A stretch of 64,000 nt of DNA from Gammaproteobacteria bacterium UBA7803 (GCA_002480525.1 DLCH01000058.1:1-64000), one strand, 5' to 3'; counted from the first letter of the stretch, positions 1 through 9,293 are shown. Numbers and translations are program-made. Notes: generated by a model not told the origin, from the sequence alone.

Positions 1-12
1 CGTCCCACCCCC

Positions 13-39
13 GCAGGAGCGGCCTCCCGGCCGCGATCC
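13..39 (+). repeat. REP unit, GGCC stem type
   Basis: Single repetitive extragenic palindrome unit. It begins GCAGGAGCGGCC and contains the hairpin GCGGCC-TCCC-GGCCGC followed by GATCC. It is the first of three units in the same orientation upstream of the ABC exporter. The unit resembles Pseudomonas/Xanthomonas REPs, which are mobilised in trans by RAYT transposases; no such gene is in the window. Confidence 0.8.
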
Positions 40-60
40 CGTTCGGGCCACCCCACTCCC

Positions 61-87
61 GTAGGAGCGGCCTCCCGGCCGCGATCC
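61..87 (+). repeat. REP unit, GGCC stem type
   Basis: Second REP unit of the upstream cluster. It begins GTAGGAGCGGCC and has the same GCGGCC-TCCC-GGCCGC hairpin and GATCC tail as the unit at 13. It sits 48 bases from the first, in the same direction, so the two are not paired as a REPIN. Confidence 0.8.
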
Positions 88-108
88 GCCGAGTTCACCA
101 GAATCCCC

Positions 109-135
109 GTGGGAGCGATCTCCAGATCGCGATCC
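109..135 (+). repeat. REP unit, GATC stem type
   Basis: Third REP unit of the cluster, beginning GTGGGAGCGATC. Its hairpin is GCGATC-TCCA-GATCGC, so both arms have changed together relative to the two GGCC-type units, and the loop has changed from TCCC to TCCA. It ends 23 bases before the exporter start codon. Confidence 0.8.
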
Positions 136-158
136 CGCCACGAGCCCGTCGAACCGGC

Positions 159-1928
159 ATGATCGCCTCCCTCCTCCGCCTCCGCCAGTTCGTCGGCCGC
201 TACCGCGTGCGGCTGCTGGCGGGCGTGGGGCTGTTCGGCGTGGCGCGCCTGCTCGAGGCGGCGGTGCCGGTGCTGCTCGGCATCAGCATCGACCGCATCA
301 GCGCGGGGAGTGCCGACCTGAAGTGGCCGGTGATCGGCATCTTCGCCGCGGTGGCGGGCCGCTTCCTGGTCGTGTCCGGCGCCCGCTACGCGGTGCGCAG
401 CACCGGCCTGCGCGTGGCCTTCGACCTGCGCCAGTCCCTCTACGACGCCCTGCAGCACCAGGGCCGGCGGTTCTTCGCCCGCCACACCATCGGCGACATG
501 ATGACCCGGGCGGTGGCCGACATCAGCCTGATCCAGCGCCTCATCTCCATGGGCACGATTCTGCTGGTGATCATGATCTACGCGCCGCTGGTGGGCTTCG
601 GCGTGATGTTCTACCAGGCGCCCACCCTGGCGCTGCTGCTGCTGCCGCCGCTGCCCTTCGTGTTCTGGTACGCGCGCTGGTCGTCCCGGCGCATGGGGGT
701 GGCCTCCCGGGAGGTCCAGGACCGGCTGTCCGATCTGGGCGCCCACGTGCAGGAGAATCTGTCCGGCATCCGCACCATCCAGGCCATGGTCCAGGAGGAC
801 AACGAGATCCGCCGCTTCGCCGGCACCAACCAGGCCTACGCCGACGCGTTCTACGAGCAGGCCTGGATCAACTCGATGATGACTGCGGTGATGCCGGCCC
901 TGGCGGGCATCTGCATGGTCACCATCCTCGGCTACGGCGGCTACCTGGTGCAGCAAGAGGCCATCACCGTCGGCGTGCTGGTCAGCTTCATCGGTCTGCT
1001 GCACATGGTGGTGCCGCCGTTCCGCACCGCCGGCTTCCTGGTCAACCTGCTGCAGCGCGCGGCGGTGGCCAGCGACCGGCTGTTCGACGTGCTGTCCCTG
1101 GACCCGGAGATCGAGGACCGGCCGAGCGGCGCCACCCCGGATCAGGTACGCGGGCGCATCGAGCTCCGGCACCTGAGCTTCCGCTTCGACGCGGACGCGG
1201 CGCTGGCCCTCGACGACGTGTCGCTGACCGTGGAGCGCGGCGAGACGGTGGCCATCATGGGCCGGGTCGGCGCCGGCAAGACCACGCTGCTGCGGCTGCT
1301 GATCCGGCTGCTCGACCCGCCGCCGGGCACCATCCTGCTCGACGGCCACGACGTGCGCGACTACCCGCTGGCCCAGCTCCGCTCCCAGATCGCCTATGTC
1401 CCCCAGGACCCGTTCCTGTTCGGCGAGCCGCTGCGGGACAACCTGACCTACGACGACCCGGCCCGGGAACTCGAGGAGATCTGGTCCGCCGCCACCTCGG
1501 CGGACCTGCGGGACACCATCGAAGGTTTCCCCGAGCGCATGGACACCCTGGTCGGCGAGCGCGGCGTGACCCTGTCGGGTGGCCAGAAGCAGCGCGCCAC
1601 CCTGGCCCGCGGGCTGATCCGCCACGCCCCGGTGCTGGTGCTCGACGACTGCTTCTCGAGCGTCGACACCGGCACCGAGGAGCACATCCTGAGCGAGCTG
1701 CGCCGCCTGCGCGCCGGTCAGACCACCCTGCTGGTGTCCCACCGGGTCTCGACGGCCCGCCACGCCAACCGCATCGTGGTGCTGGAGAACGGCCGCATCG
1801 CCGAGGTCGGCAGCCACGAGGAGCTGCTGCGCCGGGGCGGCCTGTACGCGGAGCTCGAACGCATCCAGCGCGAGGGCGCCGCGGAAGACGACTACCGCAC
1901 GGGCAGCCGGCCCGAGGCGCCCGCCTGA
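159..1928 (+). CDS. ABC exporter half-transporter, MdlA-like (degenerate ATPase site)
   Basis: A 589-residue fused membrane/ATPase half-transporter. The N-terminal 310 residues form a type-1 ABC exporter membrane domain with about six hydrophobic segments; the rest is the ATP-binding domain. Walker A GRVGAGKT lies at 368-375, the signature LSGGQ at 472-476 and the switch His at 528. The residue after the Walker B Asp is Asp497 where the catalytic Glu is expected, the same substitution as in MdlA-type subunits. The next gene overlaps by ATGA and has an intact catalytic Glu, so the two almost certainly form a heterodimeric multidrug or lipid exporter with one active site. The substrate cannot be read from the sequence. 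No strong Shine-Dalgarno precedes the ATG. Confidence 0.9.
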   Translation: MIASLLRLRQFVGRYRVRLLAGVGLFGVARLLEAAVPVLLGISIDRISAGSADLKWPVIGIFAAVAGRFLVVSGARYAVRSTGLRVAFDLRQSLYDALQHQGRRFFARHTIGDMMTRAVADISLIQRLISMGTILLVIMIYAPLVGFGVMFYQAPTLALLLLPPLPFVFWYARWSSRRMGVASREVQDRLSDLGAHVQENLSGIRTIQAMVQEDNEIRRFAGTNQAYADAFYEQAWINSMMTAVMPALAGICMVTILGYGGYLVQQEAITVGVLVSFIGLLHMVVPPFRTAGFLVNLLQRAAVASDRLFDVLSLDPEIEDRPSGATPDQVRGRIELRHLSFRFDADAALALDDVSLTVERGETVAIMGRVGAGKTTLLRLLIRLLDPPPGTILLDGHDVRDYPLAQLRSQIAYVPQDPFLFGEPLRDNLTYDDPARELEEIWSAATSADLRDTIEGFPERMDTLVGERGVTLSGGQKQRATLARGLIRHAPVLVLDDCFSSVDTGTEEHILSELRRLRAGQTTLLVSHRVSTARHANRIVVLENGRIAEVGSHEELLRRGGLYAELERIQREGAAEDDYRTGSRPEAPA

Positions 1929-3874
1929 TGGCCGCCGGACGCAGCCGGACGGCGGAGGGCGCGCCGGCCATGGACACGGAACCGGACGCGGGAAAAGGCG
2001 ACGACGGCGCCCCGGCCCGCGACTACGCCATGTTCGACGCCGAGCTCACCGGCGCCGTAATGAACGTGAGCCTGCTGCGGCGGCTGCTGCGCTGGCTGAA
2101 GCCCTACCGCATCACCTTCGCGGTGAGCGGCGTGCTGATCCTCATCGCCTCCACGCTGCAGGTGATGATGCCGGTGCTGATGTCCGCGGTGGTGATCGAC
2201 CACGTGCTGCTCGAGGACGACAGCGGGCTGACCCCCGACCTCGGCCTGCTGGCGGTCCACGACTGGCTGACCGCCAGCCTGAACGTGTCGCCGCTGCTCG
2301 GCGCCTGCCTGATCTACATCGCCCTGCAGATCGGCACGGCGGTATTCGGCCACGCCCACCGGATGACCCTGATCACCTCGGTGATCAAGGGGCTGCGGGA
2401 CCTGCGCCTGGACCTGTTCAGCCACCTCGAGACCCGGCCCGCCGCCTTCTACGACCGGGTCGCCGTCGGCCGGGTGATGACCCGGGTCACCAACGACATC
2501 GAGGCGCTCTACGAGCTGCTGCGCGGCATCGGCACGCTGATCGGCGAGTTCGTGCCGTTCTTCGTGGCGCTCGGCATCATGCTGGCGGTCGACGTGGAAC
2601 TCACCCTGATTCTGCTGCTGGTGACGCCGATCATGGGCACGGTCACCTACTACTTCCGGCGCACCACCCGCCAGCTCTTCCGGGCCGTGCGCATGACCCT
2701 GTCGGCGCTCAACCAGAACCTGCAGGAGAACCTCGCCGGCCTGGAGGTCGTGCAGCTCTCCGAGCGGCAGCGCTTCAATCTCGAGCGCTACACCAGCATC
2801 AACGTCGACAACCGAACCAACGAGCTGAAGAGCGCCCGGGTGGAGACGCTGTACGGCGCCTTCACCGATTCCATGGCCCACGTCGCCCTCGGCGTGATCA
2901 TCTGGTACGGCGGCGGCGCCGCGGTGCAGAACGTCATGACCCTGGGCGGCGTGATCCTGTTCACCCGCTTCGTCGACATGCTGTTCCAGCCCATCGTCGC
3001 CCTCGGCGAGCAGACCAACGTGCTGTTCCGGGCGATGGCCAGCGGCGAGCGCATCTTCCAGGCGCTGGACTGGGACGAGAAGATCCACGAGCCCGCGGTG
3101 CCGGCGGAGCTGCCCGAGCGCCTGCACGGCGAGGTGCGCTTCGAGCATCTCGACTTCGGCTACCTGCCCGGCAGGCCGATCATCCACGACGTCAGCTTCA
3201 CCATCGAGCCCGGCGAGAAGCTCGCCATCGTCGGCCCCACCGGGTCCGGCAAGAGCACGCTGATCCGCCTGCTGTCCCGTTTCTACGACTTCGACGACGG
3301 CCAGATCTTCCTCGACGGCATCGACCTGAACCGTATTCACAGCCACGACCTGCGGCGCCGCATCGGCGTGGTGCTGCAGGACTTCCACATCTTCTCGGGC
3401 ACGATCTACGACAACATCGCCCTGGGCGACCCGGCCATCACCCGGGAACGCGCCGAGCAGGCCGCCCGCCGGGTGAACGCCCACGGCTTCATCAGCGCCC
3501 TGCCCCGGGGCTACGACACCGAGCTGTCCGAGCGCGGCCAGAACCTGTCCCAGGGCCAGCGCCAGCTTCTGGCCTTCGCCCGGGTGCTGGCCGCGGACCC
3601 TGAGATCCTGGTGCTCGACGAAGCCACCGCCAGCATCGACACCGAGACCGAGCTGCTGATCCAGGACGCCCTGCGCACCCTGACCGCCGGGCGGACGTCG
3701 ATCATCATCGCCCACCGTCTGCAGACCATTCAGGAGGCGGACCGGGTGCTGGTGCTGCACCAGGGCCGGATCGAGGAGCTCGGCACCCACGAGGCGCTGC
3801 TGGCCCGCCGGGGGCTCTACTACCGGCTGCACACGCTGCAGTTCCAGAGCGAGGCGGCGCCGGCTGCGGACTGA
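1928..3874 (+). CDS. ABC exporter half-transporter, MdlB-like (catalytic subunit)
   Basis: A 648-residue partner of the preceding half-transporter. Its ATG shares bases with the upstream stop (ATGA), which implies translational coupling. A charged N-terminus of about 55 residues precedes the six-segment membrane domain. In the ATPase domain Walker A GPTGSGKS is at 436-443 and Walker B ends LDE with Glu565 intact. The signature reads LSQGQ (540-544) rather than LSGGQ. A substituted signature in one subunit and a Walker B Asp in the other is the usual asymmetry of heterodimeric exporters (TM287/288 or MdlAB class). The ATG at 1970 is a possible alternative start, but the ATGA overlap favours 1928. 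Confidence 0.9.
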   Translation: MAAGRSRTAEGAPAMDTEPDAGKGDDGAPARDYAMFDAELTGAVMNVSLLRRLLRWLKPYRITFAVSGVLILIASTLQVMMPVLMSAVVIDHVLLEDDSGLTPDLGLLAVHDWLTASLNVSPLLGACLIYIALQIGTAVFGHAHRMTLITSVIKGLRDLRLDLFSHLETRPAAFYDRVAVGRVMTRVTNDIEALYELLRGIGTLIGEFVPFFVALGIMLAVDVELTLILLLVTPIMGTVTYYFRRTTRQLFRAVRMTLSALNQNLQENLAGLEVVQLSERQRFNLERYTSINVDNRTNELKSARVETLYGAFTDSMAHVALGVIIWYGGGAAVQNVMTLGGVILFTRFVDMLFQPIVALGEQTNVLFRAMASGERIFQALDWDEKIHEPAVPAELPERLHGEVRFEHLDFGYLPGRPIIHDVSFTIEPGEKLAIVGPTGSGKSTLIRLLSRFYDFDDGQIFLDGIDLNRIHSHDLRRRIGVVLQDFHIFSGTIYDNIALGDPAITRERAEQAARRVNAHGFISALPRGYDTELSERGQNLSQGQRQLLAFARVLAADPEILVLDEATASIDTETELLIQDALRTLTAGRTSIIIAHRLQTIQEADRVLVLHQGRIEELGTHEALLARRGLYYRLHTLQFQSEAAPAAD

Positions 3875-3960
3875 CACCGCCGGGGGCGCCGTGGCAGTAT
3901 GCAGGGGTCTGTGAGAGGGGAGCACCGTCGCGGCCGGAACGGCCGCTCGAGGAGGATCGC

Positions 3961-4980
3961 GTGCCCTTACCAAGAATCGCCATCAACGGCTTCGGCCGGA
4001 TCGGACGGACCATCACCCGGATCGCCAAACTGCGCCGGCACTACGACATCGTCGCGGTGAACGACCTGGCCGACCCCGACGACCTGGCCTACGCCTTCAA
4101 GTACGACAGCATCCACGGCACCTTCGACGGCAGCGTGGAGTGCGTCGACGACACCCTGGTGATCGCCGGCGACCCGTTCAAGGTGCTGAGCGAGCCGGAC
4201 CCGAGGAAGCTGCCCTGGAAGGAGCTCGGGGTCGACTACGTGATCGAGTCCAGCGGCCGCTTCCGCAAGCTCGAGGAGCTGAACTGGCATCTCGAGGCCG
4301 GCGCCCGGCGCGTGCTGGTCACGGTCCCCACCAAGGAGCCGCTGGACGCGACCCTGGTCATGGGCGTGAACGATCACGTCGTCACCCGGGACTCCCGCAT
4401 CATCAGCAACGCGAGCTGCACGACCAACTGTGCCACCCCGCTGGCCAAGGTGCTGCACGAATCCTTCGGCATCAGGCGCGGGCTGCTGACCACCGTGCAC
4501 GCCTATACCTCGGATCAGCGGCTGATCGACGCCCCGCACAAGGACAAGCGGCGTTCCCGCAGCGCGGCCGCCAACATCGTGCCCACCTCCACCGGGGCGG
4601 CCCGGGCGATCGGCGTGGTGCTGCCGGAGCTGGCGGGCCGCCTGGACGGTATCGCCATGCGCGTGCCGGTGCAGGACGGCAGCATCGTCGACCTCACCGT
4701 GGAGCTCGAGCGCGACGCCAGCGCCGAGGACATCAACGCGGCCATGCGGGCCGCCGCGGAAGGTCCGCTGGCCGGCATTCTCTCCTACTGCACCGACCCC
4801 ATCGTCTCCAGCGACGTGATCGGCGACGGCCATTCGAGCATCTTCGACGCCGCCCTCACCCAGGTGATCGACGGTCGCCTGGCGAAGGTGGTGAGCTGGT
4901 ACGACAACGAGTGGGGCTACAGCACCCGGGTCGAGGAACTCATCGCCCGGGTCGCGGAGATGGACGGCGTCGGCGGCTGA
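3961..4980 (+). CDS. gap: Type I glyceraldehyde-3-phosphate dehydrogenase
   Basis: Cytosolic phosphorylating GAPDH that interconverts glyceraldehyde-3-phosphate and 1,3-bisphosphoglycerate. It is 339 residues, normal for the family. The N-terminus INGFGRIGR is the dinucleotide-binding loop. NASCTTNC carries the catalytic Cys153, and His180 in TVHAYT is the activating base. The start is GTG, supported by GAGGAGG nine bases upstream. A small GC hairpin (GCGGCC/GGCCGC, 3930-3946) lies just before the Shine-Dalgarno. PEP synthase follows after 20 bases, so gluconeogenic use is likely. Epd (erythrose-4-phosphate dehydrogenase) is a close relative, but the NDLADPDD segment fits GAPDH better. Confidence 0.93.
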   Translation: MPLPRIAINGFGRIGRTITRIAKLRRHYDIVAVNDLADPDDLAYAFKYDSIHGTFDGSVECVDDTLVIAGDPFKVLSEPDPRKLPWKELGVDYVIESSGRFRKLEELNWHLEAGARRVLVTVPTKEPLDATLVMGVNDHVVTRDSRIISNASCTTNCATPLAKVLHESFGIRRGLLTTVHAYTSDQRLIDAPHKDKRRSRSAAANIVPTSTGAARAIGVVLPELAGRLDGIAMRVPVQDGSIVDLTVELERDASAEDINAAMRAAAEGPLAGILSYCTDPIVSSDVIGDGHSSIFDAALTQVIDGRLAKVVSWYDNEWGYSTRVEELIARVAEMDGVGG

Positions 4981-5000
4981 GCCACCGGCGCCGCGCCGAC

Positions 5001-7463
5001 GTGCAGGAGTCGCGCTACATCCGCTGGTTCGGCAGCCTCGGCAATGCCGACGTCGCCCTGGTAGGCGGCAAGAACGCCTCCCTCGGCGAGATGTACCGGA
5101 GCCTGCTGAGCCGGGGCGTGCCGGTGCCCAACGGCTATGCCGTGACCGCCGAAGCCTACCGCTCGCTGGTCCGGGACAACGCCCTGGAAGCACCGCTGCG
5201 CCGTGCGCTCGACGGCGTCGACGGGTCCGACACGGGGGCGCTGCAGCACGCCGCCGCCCAGTGCCGGGAGCTCGTCCTCGGCGCCGCTCTGCCCGAGGGC
5301 CTGGCAGCGGAGATCGAGGCGGCCCAGCGCGAGCTCACCGCCCAGTACGGCGACGACCTGACGGTGGCGGTTCGCAGCTCGGCGACCGCGGAGGATCTGC
5401 CGGAAGCGAGCTTCGCCGGACAGCACGAGAGCTACCTGAACGTCACCGGCGGAGCGCCGCTGCTGGACGCCTGTCAGCGCTGCTTCGCCAGCCTGTTCAC
5501 GGACCGCGCGGTACAGTACCGGATCGATCACGGCTTCGATCACTTCGCCGTCGCCCTGTCCGTGGGGGTGATGAAGATGGTCCGCGCCGACCTCGGCGCC
5601 AGCGGCGTCATGTTCACCCTGGACACCGAAACCGGGTTCCGGGACGTGGTGCTGATCACCGCCGCCTACGGCCTGGGGGAGAACGTCGTCCAGGGTTCCG
5701 TCGATCCCGACGAGCTGTACGTCCACAAGCCCAGCCTCGCTCGCGGCTTCGCCAACGTCGTCCGGCGCCGGCTGGGCGACAAGGCGATGCGCCTCGTCTA
5801 CGACACCCGGCCGGGCCGGACGGTGACCCGCAACGAGCCGACGCCGCTGGACCCGCGCCGCCGCTTCGCCGTCAGCGACGCGGAAGCCGTCCGGCTGGCC
5901 GGCATCGCCATGCGCATCGAGGAACACTACTCCGGCCGCGCCGGCCACGCCGTGCCCATGGACATCGAGTGGGCCCGGGACGGCCTGGACGGGGAGATCT
6001 ACGTCGTCCAGGCGCGACCCGAGACCGTCGCGTCGCGGCAGCGGCCGGACGTGCTGGTGCATCATCGCCTGCTGGAACGGAGCGCGGAGCTCACCCGCGG
6101 CCGCGCCGTGGGTCAGAGCGCCGTGGCGGGGCGCGTGCGGGTCATCCGTGATCCGGCGGACCTGAACGACTTCGAGGTCGGCGAGGTGCTGGTGGCCGAA
6201 ACCACCGCGCCGGACTGGGGCACGGTGCTGCGCAAGGCCGCGGCGCTGGTCACCGACCGCGGTGGCCGCACCTGTCATGCCGCCATCGTGGCCCGGGAGC
6301 TGGGGATCCCCGCCATCGTCGGCTGCGGCGACGCCACCGCGGCCCTGGGCGACGGCCGGACCGTGACGGTGGCGTGCTGCGAGGGCGAGACCGGCCGCGT
6401 CTACGACGGCGCGCTGGAGGTCGAACGCACCGAAACGGATCTGTCGAGTCCGCCGCGTCCCCGGACCCGCATGATGGTCAACCTCGGCAATCCGGAGCTC
6501 GCGTTCCGGGCCGCCTGCCTGCCCGCTGACGGCGTCGGTCTGGCCCGGCTCGAGTTCATCGTCGACGAGCACGTGCGCGTCCACCCGATGGCGGCCGCCC
6601 ACCCCGAGCGTCTGAGCCGGGCCGAGGATCGGTCGACGCTCGCGCAGCTCGCCGCCGGCCACGCGGACACCGCGAGCTATTTCGTGGCCACCCTGGCCGA
6701 GGGGATCAGCGCCATTGCCGCCGCGTTTCACCCCCGCCCCGTGGTGGTCCGCCTGTCCGACTTCAAGACCAACGAGTACGCGCGCCTGCTCGGCGGGCTG
6801 GATTTCGAGCCGGAGGAGCCCAATCCGATGCTCGGCTTCCGCGGCGCGGCGCGCTACGCCCATCCGGACTACGAGCCCGGCTTCGCCCTGGAGTGCGCGG
6901 CCCTGCGCCGGGTGCGCCGGGACATGGGCCTCGACAACGTCATCGTCATGGTGCCGTTCTGCCGCCGCGTAGCCGAGGCCCGGGCGGTGCTCGCCTGCAT
7001 GGCCCGCCACGGGCTCGAACGCGGCGAGGACGGCCTCGAGGTCTACATGATGTGCGAGATTCCCAACAACGTGATCCTGATCGACGAGTTCGCCGCCCTG
7101 TTCGACGGCTTCTCCATCGGCTCCAACGACCTGACCCAGCTCACCCTGGGCGTGGACCGCGACTCGGAGACGGTGGCCTTCGATTTCGACGAGCGCGACC
7201 CGGGCATGCTGAAGATGCTGGAGCTCGCCGTGACCGGCGCCCACCGAAATCACCGGTACTGCGGCATCTGCGGCCAGGCGCCCTCGGACTTTCCCGAGAT
7301 CGCCGAGTTCCTGGTCCGTCTGGGCATCGACTCCCTGAGCCTGAATCCCGACAGCCTGCTGACGACCATGGGCCACCTGGCCGCGGTGGAAGCCGGGCTG
7401 GGGATCGAGCCCAGAGCGGCAGGCCACGGGTCCGGCCGGCAGGAACAGGACGAACGGAGGTAA
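5001..7463 (+). CDS. ppsA: Phosphoenolpyruvate synthase
   Basis: Converts pyruvate, ATP and water to PEP, AMP and phosphate, the gluconeogenic entry step. It is 820 residues, close to the family norm of about 790. The order is an N-terminal ATP-grasp-like domain (GGKNASLGEM near residue 18), the swivelling phosphohistidine domain (GGRTCHAAIVARELG, His426) and the C-terminal PEP-binding barrel (GSNDLTQLTLGVDRDS; Cys757 in CGICGQAPSD). All diagnostic residues are present. The GTG at 5001 is chosen because family similarity begins within a few residues (YIRWFGSLG) and no ATG is available; the Shine-Dalgarno is poor, so coupling to gap is probable. The next gene starts two bases after its stop. 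Confidence 0.93.
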   Translation: MQESRYIRWFGSLGNADVALVGGKNASLGEMYRSLLSRGVPVPNGYAVTAEAYRSLVRDNALEAPLRRALDGVDGSDTGALQHAAAQCRELVLGAALPEGLAAEIEAAQRELTAQYGDDLTVAVRSSATAEDLPEASFAGQHESYLNVTGGAPLLDACQRCFASLFTDRAVQYRIDHGFDHFAVALSVGVMKMVRADLGASGVMFTLDTETGFRDVVLITAAYGLGENVVQGSVDPDELYVHKPSLARGFANVVRRRLGDKAMRLVYDTRPGRTVTRNEPTPLDPRRRFAVSDAEAVRLAGIAMRIEEHYSGRAGHAVPMDIEWARDGLDGEIYVVQARPETVASRQRPDVLVHHRLLERSAELTRGRAVGQSAVAGRVRVIRDPADLNDFEVGEVLVAETTAPDWGTVLRKAAALVTDRGGRTCHAAIVARELGIPAIVGCGDATAALGDGRTVTVACCEGETGRVYDGALEVERTETDLSSPPRPRTRMMVNLGNPELAFRAACLPADGVGLARLEFIVDEHVRVHPMAAAHPERLSRAEDRSTLAQLAAGHADTASYFVATLAEGISAIAAAFHPRPVVVRLSDFKTNEYARLLGGLDFEPEEPNPMLGFRGAARYAHPDYEPGFALECAALRRVRRDMGLDNVIVMVPFCRRVAEARAVLACMARHGLERGEDGLEVYMMCEIPNNVILIDEFAALFDGFSIGSNDLTQLTLGVDRDSETVAFDFDERDPGMLKMLELAVTGAHRNHRYCGICGQAPSDFPEIAEFLVRLGIDSLSLNPDSLLTTMGHLAAVEAGLGIEPRAAGHGSGRQEQDERR

Positions 7464-7465
7464 CC

Positions 7466-8050
7466 GTGTCCCGACGCATCACCCTCATCCAGGGCCACCC
7501 CGACCCCAGCCGGACGCACCTGTGCCACGCCCTGGAGGATGCCTACCGGGCCGGCGCCGAGAGCGCCGGCCACGAGGTGCGCGCCATCGAGGTGGCGAGC
7601 CTCACCTTTCCCATGATCCGCAACAAGGAAGATTTCGAGCACGGCGAGCGGCCGGCCGTGGTCCGGGAAGCCCAGTCCATGATCCGCACCAGCGACCACC
7701 TGGTGATCCTGTATCCGCTGTGGCTCGGCACCATGCCGGCGCTGCTGAAGGCCTATCTCGAGCAGGTGTTCCGCTACGACTTCGCCTTCGAGCCGCTGCC
7801 GAACGGCCGCTTCAAGCGTCTGCTCGAGGGGCGTTCGGCCCGGGTGGTCGTCACCATGGGCATGCCGGCCCTCGCCTACCGGCTGTACTTCGGCGCCCAC
7901 AGCCTGAAGAGCCTGGAGCGCAACGTGCTGAAGTTCGCCGGCATCTCGCCGGTCCGGGAGAGCCTGTTCGGCATGGTGGAGAACGTCGACGACGAGCGCC
8001 GGCGGCGCTGGCTCGAGCAGATGGAGCGGCTGGGCCGCAAAGGCATCTGA
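7466..8050 (+). CDS. Flavodoxin-fold NAD(P)H dehydrogenase (quinone)
   Basis: A 194-residue protein of the NQO/MdaB/YwrO flavodoxin-like family. It probably binds FMN or FAD and reduces quinones or other electrophiles by two electrons. The N-terminus ITLIQGHPDPSRTH is the flavin phosphate loop, and LVILYPLWLGTMPALLKAYLE is the central family motif (shown by its first residues YPLWLG near 89). The start is GTG; GGAGGT five bases upstream overlaps the PEP synthase stop and fixes it. It is probably the last gene of the gap-ppsA run. The family does not reveal the physiological acceptor. Confidence 0.85.
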   Translation: MSRRITLIQGHPDPSRTHLCHALEDAYRAGAESAGHEVRAIEVASLTFPMIRNKEDFEHGERPAVVREAQSMIRTSDHLVILYPLWLGTMPALLKAYLEQVFRYDFAFEPLPNGRFKRLLEGRSARVVVTMGMPALAYRLYFGAHSLKSLERNVLKFAGISPVRESLFGMVENVDDERRRRWLEQMERLGRKGI

Positions 8051-8072
8051 CCGCTCGGACCATCCATTGCCT

Positions 8073-8195
8073 GTGGGAGCGGTCTCCAGACCGCGATAGC
8101 CCGAGCCAGCAGGTTGCAGCCCAGCGGTTTGCGTTCGGCAAACCGCCAAGCCGCCGCGAAGCGGCGGCCGATCGCGGTCTGGAGACCGCTCCCAC
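8073..8195. repeat. REPIN, long form, GGTC stem type
   Basis: Two inverted REP units (8073-8097 and 8171-8195) enclose a structured core, 123 bases in all. Each unit has the hairpin GCGGTC-TCCA-GACCGC. The core contains CGGTTTGC/GCAAACCG (loop GTTCG) and GCCGCCGC-GAA-GCGGCGGC. The element fills most of the 232-base gap between the flavodoxin-fold gene and lipA. As RNA or single-stranded DNA it would form a cruciform-like structure. A near-identical core recurs at 9294-9416. Confidence 0.85.
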
Positions 8196-8270
8196 ACTCG
8201 GAAATCAGCCGGTCGCGGCCGAGAGCCTGCCCGGCCGGGACCGCTCCTATATACGGGTCCCACCCGGCGC

Positions 8271-8276
8271 TACAAT
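8271..8276 (+). promoter_or_regulatory. Candidate -10 box of a leaderless lipA promoter
   Basis: TACAAT ends six bases before the lipA ATG, so initiation at the usual distance would fall on or next to the start codon. There is no Shine-Dalgarno between box and ATG. No good TTGACA is seen at 16-18 bases upstream, so the call rests on the -10 and its position. Confidence 0.4.
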
Positions 8277-8282
8277 GGCCCC

Positions 8283-9275
8283 ATGAACGACATGGTGAAG
8301 AGCGGCCAGAAATTCAGGAACGCCCGGGGCGTGTCCGCCATCAAGGACGGCGTGAAGCGCCGCGGCGAGCCGACGGGTCCGAGCGGCCGCAAGCCGCCGT
8401 GGCTGCGGGTCCGCCTGGGCGGCGGCGAGAAGTACGAGTCCGTGCGGCGCACGGTGAAGACCCATCGCCTCGCCACGGTCTGCGAGGAGTCACACTGCCC
8501 CAACATCGGCGAGTGCTGGAACAACGGCACCGCCACGATCATGCTGATGGGCGACGTCTGCACCCGGGCCTGCCGGTTCTGCGCGGTGGACACCGGCAAC
8601 CCGCGCGGCTGGCTCGACGCCGACGAACCCGAGCACGCGGCGGAATCGGTCCGGCTCATGGGCCTGCGCTACGTGGTGCTGACCTCCGTCGACCGGGACG
8701 ATCTCGACGACGGCGGCGCCGCCCACTACGCCGCCTGCATCCGGGCCATCAAGCGGGTCAATCCGCTCACCGCCGTGGAGGCGCTGACCCCGGACTTCTC
8801 GGGCGATCCGCGCGCCGTCGAAATCGTGGTGGACGCCGGCCTGGAAGTGTTCGCGCAGAACCTCGAGACCGTGGAGCGCCTGACCCACGTGGTGCGGGAC
8901 CCCAGGGCCGGGTACCAGCGCACCCTGGACGTGCTCGCCCACGCCAAGCGTCACCGGCCCGACGTGCTGACCAAGTCGAGCCTGATGCTCGGCCTCGGGG
9001 AGAGCGACGGCGAGATCCACGAGGCCATGGTCGCCCTGCGCGACCACGGCGTGGACATCCTCACCCTGGGGCAGTATCTGCGCCCGACGCTGAATCACCT
9101 GCCGGTGGAACGGTGGGTGCCGCCGGAGGACTTCGAGCGCTACCGCGAGCAGGGGCTGGCGCTAGGTTTCACCGAGGTGGCCGCCGGCCCGCTGGTGCGT
9201 TCCAGCTACCGTGCCGACCGGATTCTGGAGAAGAACAACCTGGGCCTCGGAGACATTCCCGTCCGGATGGTCTGA
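8283..9275 (+). CDS. lipA: Lipoyl synthase
   Basis: Radical-SAM enzyme that inserts two sulfurs into the octanoyl group on lipoyl domains of 2-oxoacid dehydrogenases and the glycine cleavage H protein. It is 330 residues, normal length. The auxiliary cluster motif CEESHCPNIGEC supplies Cys67, Cys72 and Cys78. The SAM cluster motif CTRACRFC supplies Cys93, Cys97 and Cys100. The C-terminal RSSYRAD carries the Ser that ligates the auxiliary cluster. The usual partner lipB is not adjacent. The gene is flanked on both sides by long REPINs, which insulates it as a single transcription unit. Confidence 0.96.
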   Translation: MNDMVKSGQKFRNARGVSAIKDGVKRRGEPTGPSGRKPPWLRVRLGGGEKYESVRRTVKTHRLATVCEESHCPNIGECWNNGTATIMLMGDVCTRACRFCAVDTGNPRGWLDADEPEHAAESVRLMGLRYVVLTSVDRDDLDDGGAAHYAACIRAIKRVNPLTAVEALTPDFSGDPRAVEIVVDAGLEVFAQNLETVERLTHVVRDPRAGYQRTLDVLAHAKRHRPDVLTKSSLMLGLGESDGEIHEAMVALRDHGVDILTLGQYLRPTLNHLPVERWVPPEDFERYREQGLALGFTEVAAGPLVRSSYRADRILEKNNLGLGDIPVRMV

Positions 9276-9293
9276 GATCGCCCCCACCCAACC

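Noticed and set aside
1892..3973. Very long minus-strand ORF (693 codons) opposite the second ABC gene, with similar ones opposite most genes
   Set aside because: High GC content keeps antisense frames open; the product is low-complexity His/Gln/Val-rich with no domain pattern, and the plus strand encodes an obvious ABC protein.
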